Source: SAR86 cluster bacterium | Lineage (GTDB): Bacteria > Pseudomonadota > Gammaproteobacteria > Pseudomonadales > Pseudohongiellaceae | DNA length: 64,000 nt | Assembly (NCBI GenBank): GCA_002401885.1 | Contig: NVUL01000046.1 | Coordinates: forward strand, 1-64,000 | Direction of reading: 5' to 3' | Part shown: in pieces, positions 37,602-46,375 of the stretch | Position numbering within the stretch: the first letter of the stretch is position 1 | How the letters are laid out: every line of letters starts with the position of its first letter | Notes under the pieces: model-generated | Database searches by the model: none | The model's input: only the letters and a program-made list of their open reading frames with translations | Told to the model about the DNA's origin: nothing | Program-made: the position numbers and the translations under genes

Positions 37602-38627
37602 ATGTCCCCTAAAGACCCTAAAAACAGTCAGGAAGCGAGCGCGTCACAAGGGCAGCCGCACATGTCGATCCAAGACGGCTTGTCTCTTGCCAAACAGCAC
37701 CAATCTGCTGGCCGAATTGGAGAAGCCGAGCAAATCTACCGCCAGATTTTAGAGGTAGAGCCAAACCAGCCAGTCGCGCTGCACCTGCTGGGCGTGATCG
37801 CATACATGGCTGGACAGACTGACATCTCGATTCAGCTGATAAGAACTGCGCTCAGTCATGAGCCCGGATATCTTAGCGCGCATTCCAATCTGGGAAACGT
37901 ATTTCTCGACCTAGGCAAGTTTGATGAGGCGATTGCGAGTTATGGACAAGCTATCACTATCAAGCCAGACCATGCTGTGGCACATGCTAACCTCGGTCTC
38001 GCTCTACAAAAATCCGGCAAGCTCGATGAAGCCATATCGAGTTATTGCAGCTCTCTTCATAGCGACCCTAATGTGGCCAACACACACTACAACCTAGGGA
38101 ATGCATATTTACACAAGGGAGAGCTAGATGCCTCAGTAAAGAGTTACCGGAAGGCATTGGTGATTCGACCTGACTTTGCAGAGGTGCATTGCAACCTCGG
38201 TTCGGCCTTAAAAAATCAGGGCCTAGTAGATGATGCCATTGCCTGTTATCACCAGGCTATAGCGCTAAAACCCGATTACGCGGATGCGCACAACAATCTG
38301 GGAACCGCGCTACAAAAATTAGGGAATGTCGAAGAAGCGGCAAACAGCTACCGCAAAGCGTTGTCACTACGAGCCAACTTCGCCGATGCGCACAGTAATC
38401 TCGGAAGCGCGCTGTGGAGTCTTCGCAAGCTAAAAGAGGCCGCGGCTAGCTATCGCATGGCCTTAGAAATTGACCCCTCGATGAACGAGGCTGCTGGCTC
38501 TCTAGGCTCGGTGTTGCTCGGCATGGGTAAAACTAAAGAAGGGTTAGCGATGGAAAAAAGTGGTTTTGGTGTAATAAATTTCGATACTAGGAAAGGCGTC
38601 GACTACAGCTTTGGGGATAAACCATGA
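37602..38627 (+). CDS. TPR-repeat protein
   Basis: Multiple canonical TPRs (AHSNLGNVFLDLGKFDEAIASYGQAITIKPDHA...). Confidence 0.9.
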   Translation: MSPKDPKNSQEASASQGQPHMSIQDGLSLAKQHQSAGRIGEAEQIYRQILEVEPNQPVALHLLGVIAYMAGQTDISIQLIRTALSHEPGYLSAHSNLGNVFLDLGKFDEAIASYGQAITIKPDHAVAHANLGLALQKSGKLDEAISSYCSSLHSDPNVANTHYNLGNAYLHKGELDASVKSYRKALVIRPDFAEVHCNLGSALKNQGLVDDAIACYHQAIALKPDYADAHNNLGTALQKLGNVEEAANSYRKALSLRANFADAHSNLGSALWSLRKLKEAAASYRMALEIDPSMNEAAGSLGSVLLGMGKTKEGLAMEKSGFGVINFDTRKGVDYSFGDKP

Positions 38628-39229
38628 AACGCATCGACCTAGAATTGTCGAAACCCAGTCCACATTTCATAGGCAGCTGGAGTATCGAACCGCTGTCTAT
38701 CTGTGACGAGCTGATTCACTTTTTCGAAACGCATAAAGCCAATCACACGAAGGGCAGGACGGCTGGCGGACTGAATACCGAGTCTAAGAACTCTACCGAC
38801 CTTGCCATTCGGCCCCGAGACTTAGAACTGGATGATCATGAACCACTCCGAAACTATATTGAATCGCTGTTTGATTGTTACAAAGACTACTTAGAGCAGT
38901 GGCCTTTCTTGGAGAGTATCTTACTTAACGCTGAAATCGGTTCGTTCAATATTCAGAAATATGAACCAGGCGGACATTTTATGAAGGTTCACTCGGAACG
39001 CACGACGGTCGACACATCACACCGCGTGCTTGCATGGATGACTTACCTGAATGATGTCGAAGACGGAGGTTCTACTCGCTTCGAACATCAAGACTTTGAG
39101 AGTCAACCGCAGAAAGGAAAGACGCTAATCTGGCCCGGGGAGTGGACCCATGCCCATAGAGGAAATGTTGTGAACTCGGGAGTCAAATACATTATTACCG
39201 GCTGGATGCATTTCCCACCCTATACATAG
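38624..39229 (+). CDS. 2OG-Fe(II) oxygenase (prolyl-4-hydroxylase-like)
   Basis: ATGA overlap with the TPR gene; KYEPGGHFMKVHSERTTVDTSHRVLAWMTYLNDVEDGGSTRF, WTHAHRGNVVNSGVKYIITGW. Confidence 0.85.
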   Translation: MKRIDLELSKPSPHFIGSWSIEPLSICDELIHFFETHKANHTKGRTAGGLNTESKNSTDLAIRPRDLELDDHEPLRNYIESLFDCYKDYLEQWPFLESILLNAEIGSFNIQKYEPGGHFMKVHSERTTVDTSHRVLAWMTYLNDVEDGGSTRFEHQDFESQPQKGKTLIWPGEWTHAHRGNVVNSGVKYIITGWMHFPPYT

Positions 39230-39232
39230 CAG

Positions 39233-39507
39233 CTATTAATCGATACTAAAAAGTCATCCATGACTTTTTAGTATTTCGTGCGCCTAAAGCGGCGTAAAAA
39301 TGTCATTTCACTTGCTTTTGGCACTCTCGCATTGCCCTTAACGGGCAATGGTTGCACATCCCTGTGCAACTATTAATCGATACTAAAAAGTCATCCATGA
39401 CTTTTTAGTATTTCGTGCGCCTAAAGCGGCGTAAAAATATCATTTCACTTGCTTTTGGCACTCTCGCATTGTCCTTAACGGGCAATGGTTGCACATCCCT
39501 GTGCAAC
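39233..39507. repeat. Two tandem 137-bp units, each with three hairpins
   Basis: Copies 39233-39369 and 39370-39506 differ at two positions; stems atactaaaaagtca/tgactttttagtat, cattgccc/gggcaatg, gttgcaca/tgtgcaac. Confidence 0.95.
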
Positions 39508-39615
39508 TTCGTCAACCGCAAAAACGCTTGTAGCGGCAATTTTCTGGTCAGCACCTTAGCTACAGTTGAAACTAGGTAATTGATATCCACATCGAGACGC
39601 ATTTTTCAGGATCGA

Positions 39616-40353
39616 CTAACTATCTGAACCCGCAGCAAAAGATTCTATCTGCCGCAACATATCGCTGATAAAAACGTCGAGCATCTCTTCATCTTGTGTT
39701 CGCATGTGCACAAACTGGCAGCGCAGATAAGAAGTGCCGCTTTCCGCATCATTTACCATTCCGATTAGATGAGCTCCGGTTTGCAACGTTTCGCCGTTTG
39801 GGAGGCTTATCTTACAGGCATCGAGAACCTCCGGATCTTGCAGTTCCTGCCCCAAATCTTGATTAACTTTGAACTTTGCTCCAGTTGTAGAGATGTCTAT
39901 AACTACAGCTTCAATTAGAGCACCACTCACTAGATACAACACAACAGGAACTTCAGTTATAGCCTCTAAGTTGACACGCACAGTCTTTCGCAGCTGCGTA
40001 CAGGCAATTTTATAGGGAAGATCAAAGTGGTGGAGAGACGAAGTTTTCGAAAGAGTATCTTCGTCAGGCGATACATTGAGAATACTCTGAAAAATGATCG
40101 ACACCCCACCGCTCTGTGCGCGAAACATTAGCGGATCACTTATCTCCATCTGAGCAATGCTTGGTTCGTAGCCGATAGTGAACACCCCTTCGTTAGCTTT
40201 GACTCCTACTAGCTCCAAGGCCTGAGAGTTAACTTTCTTTCCCTGTGTTCTTACATAAGAGAATGCCCACTTTTGAGAAATCGCCATCTTTAGAAGCTGT
40301 ATGACTTCCTTCCGGTGTGTAATATCGCCATCTGTAAGGTTTATAGCATTCAT
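39616..40353 (-). CDS. PilZ-domain (c-di-GMP-binding, YcgR-like) protein
   Basis: RKTVR (RxxxR) and DISTTGAKF (DxSxxG) PilZ motifs. Confidence 0.8.
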   Translation of the reverse strand: MNAINLTDGDITHRKEVIQLLKMAISQKWAFSYVRTQGKKVNSQALELVGVKANEGVFTIGYEPSIAQMEISDPLMFRAQSGGVSIIFQSILNVSPDEDTLSKTSSLHHFDLPYKIACTQLRKTVRVNLEAITEVPVVLYLVSGALIEAVVIDISTTGAKFKVNQDLGQELQDPEVLDACKISLPNGETLQTGAHLIGMVNDAESGTSYLRCQFVHMRTQDEEMLDVFISDMLRQIESFAAGSDS

Positions 40354-40545
40354 TCTTTGAGTCCTTATTTCTAGTCTTTATTCCTTTGGCCATAGAGTTC
40401 TATAGCCTTAAAGCATGTCCAGATACCGAACACCGCCTGTTCAGCAACACAATACTAAGAAAAATAGAGTAAAAAGCATACCCGACTGGTTCTCAATTTT
40501 CAGGATACACTTGCCATGCCCTAAAATTCGCACGACGAGAAATAG

Positions 40546-41298
40546 TTAGCGGGGTAAGTTCCAGTCGAAGCGAAATAATACATCCTCCACTCTCACCGAT
40601 TCGCCAGATACGATCCTAGGTTCAAATCGTAGCCGCTGAGCGGCTCTAACCGCCTCCTCGTTGAACACACCCGGAGGCTCACTCTCATCGATGGCGATAT
40701 CTTGAACGGCACCAGTCTCGGTTACGGTAAACTTAACTACCACATACCCTTCTAGTTCCAGCTCTAAGGCTACATCGGGATAAGGCGGTGTAATTAGGCG
40801 CTGCGGCAACATCTCTCTGAATTGAATTATGTCGGGCGTAGAATCAGAGGGCGGTACAACATTCAATCCGTCAAGCTGATAGCGGAACACATAGCGCACA
40901 TCTTCAATCAGCTCGCCCCGAACATTCTGGAACGTTAGACGCCTAGCTGCACTCGCGGCAGAGGCCTCGAAAAAGCCCTCTGGCTGCTCTTGGAGTGTCC
41001 GAATACTGTTACTGACCACCTCGCCATCCGCATCGACGGAAAATCCAAGCATCACCCACCCCTCTATGCCGAGGTTTCTCGCCCGTATAGGATAGAGGGG
41101 CTGAGGTGCGCGTCGCTCTAATAAGCCCCGAGTAAAGTTAGGCGGTGGAGCAACGTCGAACGCTGCATCCACAGTCGCCATAGAAGACGCGATGTCCGTG
41201 GATGAACATGATACGAGCACAATTTGAGTGACGCCTAATAGGCAAACAAGTCGAACCAATCTGCCTGCCTGCCGGCTTTGACTAACCAAAATATTCAT
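40546..41298 (-). CDS. Lipoprotein with two TonB_C-like domains
   Basis: Lipobox LVSC; PLYPIRARNLGIEGWVMLGFSVDADGEV and PPYPDVALELELEGYVVVKFTVTETGAV. Confidence 0.8.
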   Translation of the reverse strand: MNILVSQSRQAGRLVRLVCLLGVTQIVLVSCSSTDIASSMATVDAAFDVAPPPNFTRGLLERRAPQPLYPIRARNLGIEGWVMLGFSVDADGEVVSNSIRTLQEQPEGFFEASAASAARRLTFQNVRGELIEDVRYVFRYQLDGLNVVPPSDSTPDIIQFREMLPQRLITPPYPDVALELELEGYVVVKFTVTETGAVQDIAIDESEPPGVFNEEAVRAAQRLRFEPRIVSGESVRVEDVLFRFDWNLPR

Positions 41299-41350
41299 TG
41301 CTTGTTCCATAGTTTTCACGCTATTTGGGACTCTACAGTGATTAGGGCTT

Positions 41351-43498
41351 CTAAAACGTCGTTCTCATTTTCAGCGCCAACTGCATACCGCCGCCAGAAC
41401 AATAGTTCTCGACTTCTTCTAGTATGCCGTCCGCTGTTGCTCCGACATATCGTGTACGCGTTCTACAAAATTCATTCTGACGAATATTGTTCGCCTCGAA
41501 GCGAAAAGTAAAATTCCCGAAGGCCTGTTTTTCTAAGAACGCCGATAACTGCGGCCCGAATATGCGTTCCTCCGTGTCTATAATGTCGATCTCGGTCCTG
41601 CCACTTCCGCCATTGGAATTCATCTCGTAGGAGAATCCATAGCTGAGACCGAGCCCGGTAACATCATGTCGAAAACTCGACCTGGCAGTCCAGCGACCGT
41701 TATTTCGCTGCCTGCGTTTTGTCTTAGTGAAGGGGTCCAACACCTCAGAATCCCTCAAACTCAGCCCCGTTGTGAGCAGAGCGTTCGGCAGGCCGAGGAA
41801 ACTCAATCTTGCACTGAGATCAAGATTTACACCATAGCGCTTGCCGTCACCGATATTACCGCGCGCCGATTGCAAGTTATCAAGGCCGGTAGAGACGTCG
41901 ATGCGATCGATAACATCTTCCAGATCTCTGTAGTAAAACTGTGAATTTAGCACGCCAACATCATTGGGCAAGCGAAGCTCCAGATTTATCTCGTAGCGCC
42001 ACGATTGTTCCTGTGCAATTCCGGGATTACCAGCCTGGGTGTTCTGATCCTCATCGTTGCCATCGACCGTTGCGCTGAAATCGGAAAAACTCAATTGCGA
42101 CACGTCTTTCTCGATGCCAGCGCGCAACTGAAGTGAGGGTGTGATATCGAAACGGTAGTCGATCTTCGGCCTAAGAAAGGAAAAGTCTCGCTCGTTACCA
42201 ACATCTCCGGACTGTTCAATGGTTGACGACTCATACACGAGCGAACTTTCCAGTGACATCTTGGAATTCAGCTGCCAGTTGTGCACGGCGAATAGTTCGG
42301 CCCGCAACTCTTCAACCGTGGATGTACTGTTGGAGATTGAAACCGGCACCAGTCCACCGACCTCTGGAGAACCCATACCTTCGGTATCCAGGCCTAACCG
42401 CAGCACGCCATCACGTATAGTCTGCGCCCCTTCGAAGCCTAGCTCTAAGCCCTGCGTATCGTTTACGTTAAACGTATAGGAAGTGCGAGCGATGCGCTCA
42501 CGGTCGCGTCCATAGTTAGAGAGAAATAGATTCTTGTTTTCGGATGCCTCTTCGACATCGAAGCGTTCCCGCGTGAACAGGAAATCACGGTCGTTTACGA
42601 TAAATAGAAAGCGGTACCTACTGCCACTGTCAAAGGAATACTCATAATCTCCCCCGATCTCCCAATTGTCTCGATCATTGGTATTGGCCTCACGTTGGTG
42701 GCTGATCGTGTTCGTTGTGAAATCATGAATCGTGCGGTCGATGTCGTTGGGCGGCGATCTTGTTTCCAGCAAAGCATTGAGCTGCACCCCGCTTTTTTCG
42801 AAGCTATAACCTAGGTTCATATTAGCCCGATAATCAGTCTGGTCTCTAACCCAGTCTTCTCGCCGCGCCTCGATTAGATTCTCATTCGCGTCAAAGCTAA
42901 ACTCTCGATTGATGCGACCGTTGTAATTGGACTCTGCCTCAAGCGCAAACAGGTAGTTAAAGTCGCCAGCCTGCCCACTGTAGGAAAGCTGTCCTCCCGG
43001 GTCTAAAGTGCCGTCTCGCGAATAGTCTACATTGAGTTCAACCGACGTACTCGATCGAGAAGGCATGTCCAAGAGCACGACATTGACTACTTGGCCAGCA
43101 CCGCGAACATCCAACTCCTCCGAGGTACCCCGTATGATTTCAATATATTCCACCTGATCGGCAGAGATACGACTGAGGAGGCTCTCACCTGTATTGCCCT
43201 TCCCTGTCGTGCGCTGCCCGTTGATGAGTATCTCGCCTTCACCCGACCCGAGTCCACGACCGCTATTGCCACCACGACGACCCATCGCAAGGCCAATACC
43301 GGGTATACGGCTTACCATGTCGTTGGCAGATACGGGCAGGAAATCCGCGAAATAGGCAGCTGGATATACTATGGTCGAATCGTCGGTGGGGTTTTCGATC
43401 TGGTCAATCTGCGCGCTCGCCATCGCAGTAATCGCCATCGAGACAGCAAAAACAAGGGAAGGAGCTAAGGATCGAGGTGTGAAGTTGCGCATCATCAT
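41351..43498 (-). CDS. TonB-dependent receptor (outer membrane)
   Basis: Signal peptide; plug (DMVSRIPGIGLAMGRRGGNSGRGLGSGEGEILINGQRTTGK); long beta-barrel; C-terminal F. Confidence 0.88.
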   Translation of the reverse strand: MMMRNFTPRSLAPSLVFAVSMAITAMASAQIDQIENPTDDSTIVYPAAYFADFLPVSANDMVSRIPGIGLAMGRRGGNSGRGLGSGEGEILINGQRTTGKGNTGESLLSRISADQVEYIEIIRGTSEELDVRGAGQVVNVVLLDMPSRSSTSVELNVDYSRDGTLDPGGQLSYSGQAGDFNYLFALEAESNYNGRINREFSFDANENLIEARREDWVRDQTDYRANMNLGYSFEKSGVQLNALLETRSPPNDIDRTIHDFTTNTISHQREANTNDRDNWEIGGDYEYSFDSGSRYRFLFIVNDRDFLFTRERFDVEEASENKNLFLSNYGRDRERIARTSYTFNVNDTQGLELGFEGAQTIRDGVLRLGLDTEGMGSPEVGGLVPVSISNSTSTVEELRAELFAVHNWQLNSKMSLESSLVYESSTIEQSGDVGNERDFSFLRPKIDYRFDITPSLQLRAGIEKDVSQLSFSDFSATVDGNDEDQNTQAGNPGIAQEQSWRYEINLELRLPNDVGVLNSQFYYRDLEDVIDRIDVSTGLDNLQSARGNIGDGKRYGVNLDLSARLSFLGLPNALLTTGLSLRDSEVLDPFTKTKRRQRNNGRWTARSSFRHDVTGLGLSYGFSYEMNSNGGSGRTEIDIIDTEERIFGPQLSAFLEKQAFGNFTFRFEANNIRQNEFCRTRTRYVGATADGILEEVENYCSGGGMQLALKMRTTF

Positions 43499-43698
43499 AT
43501 CTAATCGGCCGCATTGTACAGGCTAGACAGCATTTAATCTGTGACTAAATGATGCAAAATTATCCAAGATAAATTTTTAGATAAGGTTGAAAGGCCTCTC
43601 TCAGAGCTTGCGAGCCTGGCCTGCCTTTTTTCACCTGCAAATTTACGCGTTGATGATAATGTCTTGATGTCTGCATCATAGGTTTTCTCTATTAGGGG

Positions 43699-44877
43699 TT
43701 AGCTAACCACTGAACTCGCTCTCAAGCTTTCTATTTCTGCCGGTTTAAGTTTCAAGCGTTCGCTCAATATCTCATTGGTGTGCTCGCCTAGCTTCGCCGC
43801 CCAAGAAGCCGTTACATTATCCATGCCCGAAAGTTTAAAGGGCATATTCTGAATGAGAAAATCACCAAGTACGTCATCAAAAATGCTGGAAAATGAATTT
43901 CGCTCCACTACTTGTGGATGGGCAAACAGGTCGTCTACCTGCTGATACAAGCTGCAAGGAACTCCGGCACGGTTCAGCGCTGCTTCACATTCGCGAGCGC
44001 TAAGCGAGACAGACCAACGCTCGACTTCCTCAGCCAACAAATAGAAATTTTCGGTTCGCGGACCCCGCACGAATCGAGGATCCACTAACAAATCCGGCCG
44101 ACCAAGCGCTGCAGCCAGACATTCCAAATTCTTGTCCGAAACTACGCATACCATAACGAAGCCATCCTTCACCTTGGCCGGGAAGAACCTGCCTATCAGG
44201 GCAGGTTGCCCCATCTGTGCGGACTGTATATGGGCGGGAATTAGCGTCATCATAGATTCCATCATGCTGACATCGATATAGCTGCCCCCGCCTCCGCGCT
44301 CACGTCCGAGCAGCGCAGTCTGGATCGCGCCAAAGGCGTAACTGCCTGTAAGAATATCCGCGACCATGATCTCCCAATTGCTAGGGCGCATAAGTTTATC
44401 TTCGTTCGGCCCTTGCTGTGCCTGGGCGTGCACACTGTCGAATCCGCTAGCAGCATGAACTATTGGAGCATACGCTGCGCGATTCACATACGGACCACTC
44501 TGACCGAATCCAGAGATTGAACAATAGACGAGCTCGGGGTTTTTGGATTGTAGACTTTCAAAGTCCAGTCCAAATTTAGCCATTATCCCAGGCCTAAAAT
44601 TCTCTAGGACGATGTCTGCATCGCTTATCAATTGTTTGACCAATGACTGTCCTGCAGGTTGCTTCAAATCTACCGCGATACTGCGCTTGCCTGCATTAAA
44701 GTGAGCGAAGACGGGCGTAATTCCATCTACCCCACGAGTGATGTCTCCAACACCAGGACTCTCCACCTTGATCACTTCAGCGCCACAGTCGCGGAGGAAG
44801 CGAGAACATATAGGTCCAGCGAAAACAGCAGAGAAGTCGACGACCTTATAGCCATCGAGAGGTTTATTTTTACTCAT
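43699..44877 (-). CDS. CaiB/BaiF-type (class III) CoA transferase
   Basis: LDGYKVVDFSAVFAGPICSRFLRDCGAEVIKVESPGVGD, ADIVLENFRPGIMAKFGLDFE. Confidence 0.92.
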   Translation of the reverse strand: MSKNKPLDGYKVVDFSAVFAGPICSRFLRDCGAEVIKVESPGVGDITRGVDGITPVFAHFNAGKRSIAVDLKQPAGQSLVKQLISDADIVLENFRPGIMAKFGLDFESLQSKNPELVYCSISGFGQSGPYVNRAAYAPIVHAASGFDSVHAQAQQGPNEDKLMRPSNWEIMVADILTGSYAFGAIQTALLGRERGGGGSYIDVSMMESMMTLIPAHIQSAQMGQPALIGRFFPAKVKDGFVMVCVVSDKNLECLAAALGRPDLLVDPRFVRGPRTENFYLLAEEVERWSVSLSARECEAALNRAGVPCSLYQQVDDLFAHPQVVERNSFSSIFDDVLGDFLIQNMPFKLSGMDNVTASWAAKLGEHTNEILSERLKLKPAEIESLRASSVVS

Positions 44878-45065
44878 GCATTACACTCTGTCTAAACGGT
44901 GAGATGGCATTAGCGACTGGTGGGCCTGCCAGCACTAGGAATGGTGGGCAATCAATTGAGGAGAACTGAATTCAATCTTTAACAGTATTGCTACCACCTT
45001 TAAGGAGTGCCATTTTCGCAGGCCGTCCCTAAAGGCAATAATAAAGTATCGAGCTATATCTTCGC

Positions 45066-46103
45066 TTAGTTTGACTCTCGAGCAGCCTCTTCCATCTCTA
45101 ACCTGCGCGCTCCAGCCAATATGCCTGGCATCGAGTAGTTGCCTTCATGGCAGGCATACTCATACAAACCCTCGTCGGTCGCGTAGAAGCTTAACTCTGC
45201 AGTCCAGGGCTGGCTATATATATTGCTGTCCTCTACAGTAAACTGATAGAAGATTTCATCTTCGGAGTATCGACTGAATCGCTCGATAATATGGCCCTGC
45301 TTAGTTATCGGGATCGAGCTCTGACTGAGTTGCAGTGGGTCTATGTTCACTGTCTCCACAACAAGCACACCGTCCTCATACCATCCTACGGAATCACCGA
45401 ACCATTGTTCTAATACGAGGGGCCTACGATTAGCTCGCGCATCTGCCGCGGAATCGTAAATCGGAATTATACGAGCATCGTGAACCATTTCCACGAGGAT
45501 CATGACGTAGTCTTCGGTCTGGACGAATTGGTAAGTATTGTTATACAGGGCGGCCATCATGCCGGGACCTGCCTTATTTCCAAAACCTATAAGACAACGC
45601 TCCGCATTTGGAATCGCCTCAGGGCCTCGAGCATCACCAAAGCCAGTCGCATAGCGAGATCCGAAATTGCGCCGCTCGAAATCATAATTGGGATTCTCAA
45701 GACGGGGCACCTGACCGTTCTCAGGGATTACGACGTAGGAGGTACGATAATCTCCCTTTATCAGCGCCAGATTCGAGCCGGGGTCTACCCAGAAACTGTT
45801 GTAAGCACGGGTACCAAAATCTTCGCCGGCGGCGGTTGGCGTGTCGTTCACACCATCACCCTCGTCCAAGCCGCCTTCAAGACCGGCAATAGGCGTGTTG
45901 GCGGCAATCACTCTGGCTTCTTCTGGCGTGACTACCAATGTCTCGACTTCGCGTGGTCGGGAGAGTTTTGTCAGCGAGGCATTGGTCCAAATACCCTCTA
46001 AGTCAGGTCTTGCATTGTCCTGCGCCTGTGCAGGTAGAGCTAATAAGCCGACACATGCGAGTAAAACACTCAATTTAATTGGCATTTTCACCGAAATCAC
46101 CAT
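45066..46103 (-). CDS. Secreted protein of unknown function
   Basis: Signal peptide LLACVGLLALPAQAQ; NARPDLEGIWTNASLTKLSRP; no recognised catalytic motif. Confidence 0.65.
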   Translation of the reverse strand: MVISVKMPIKLSVLLACVGLLALPAQAQDNARPDLEGIWTNASLTKLSRPREVETLVVTPEEARVIAANTPIAGLEGGLDEGDGVNDTPTAAGEDFGTRAYNSFWVDPGSNLALIKGDYRTSYVVIPENGQVPRLENPNYDFERRNFGSRYATGFGDARGPEAIPNAERCLIGFGNKAGPGMMAALYNNTYQFVQTEDYVMILVEMVHDARIIPIYDSAADARANRRPLVLEQWFGDSVGWYEDGVLVVETVNIDPLQLSQSSIPITKQGHIIERFSRYSEDEIFYQFTVEDSNIYSQPWTAELSFYATDEGLYEYACHEGNYSMPGILAGARRLEMEEAARESN

Positions 46104-46375
46104 TCGTTACCTCCTAGCAGATTGGGACACTCAATTGATTTACACCCCGCTAAGCGAGCTAATTCACTGCACCAGTGAATGGGTGATAATGGGCAACCAT
46201 TTGAACCTTGATAAAGACAAAAGTCAAAGAAGAGCCAGCAAAACTGGATTGGCTAAATCTCGGCCAACTGTAGCTGGGCGGTCCTAATTCTTGGAAGTTC
46301 GTCAAAACTAAAAATTTAACGCAAAAAAAGACAGATAACGCCTTGTTAAGCGCAATCTGTCCTTCTACATAATCT

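Noticed and set aside
39233-39507. Integron attC site or CRISPR array
   Set aside because: Only two direct copies with no spacers, and no integrase, cas genes or attC core-site layout recognised.
39405-39602. ORF 39405..39602(-)
   Set aside because: Runs across the hairpin repeat; better explained as non-coding repeat.
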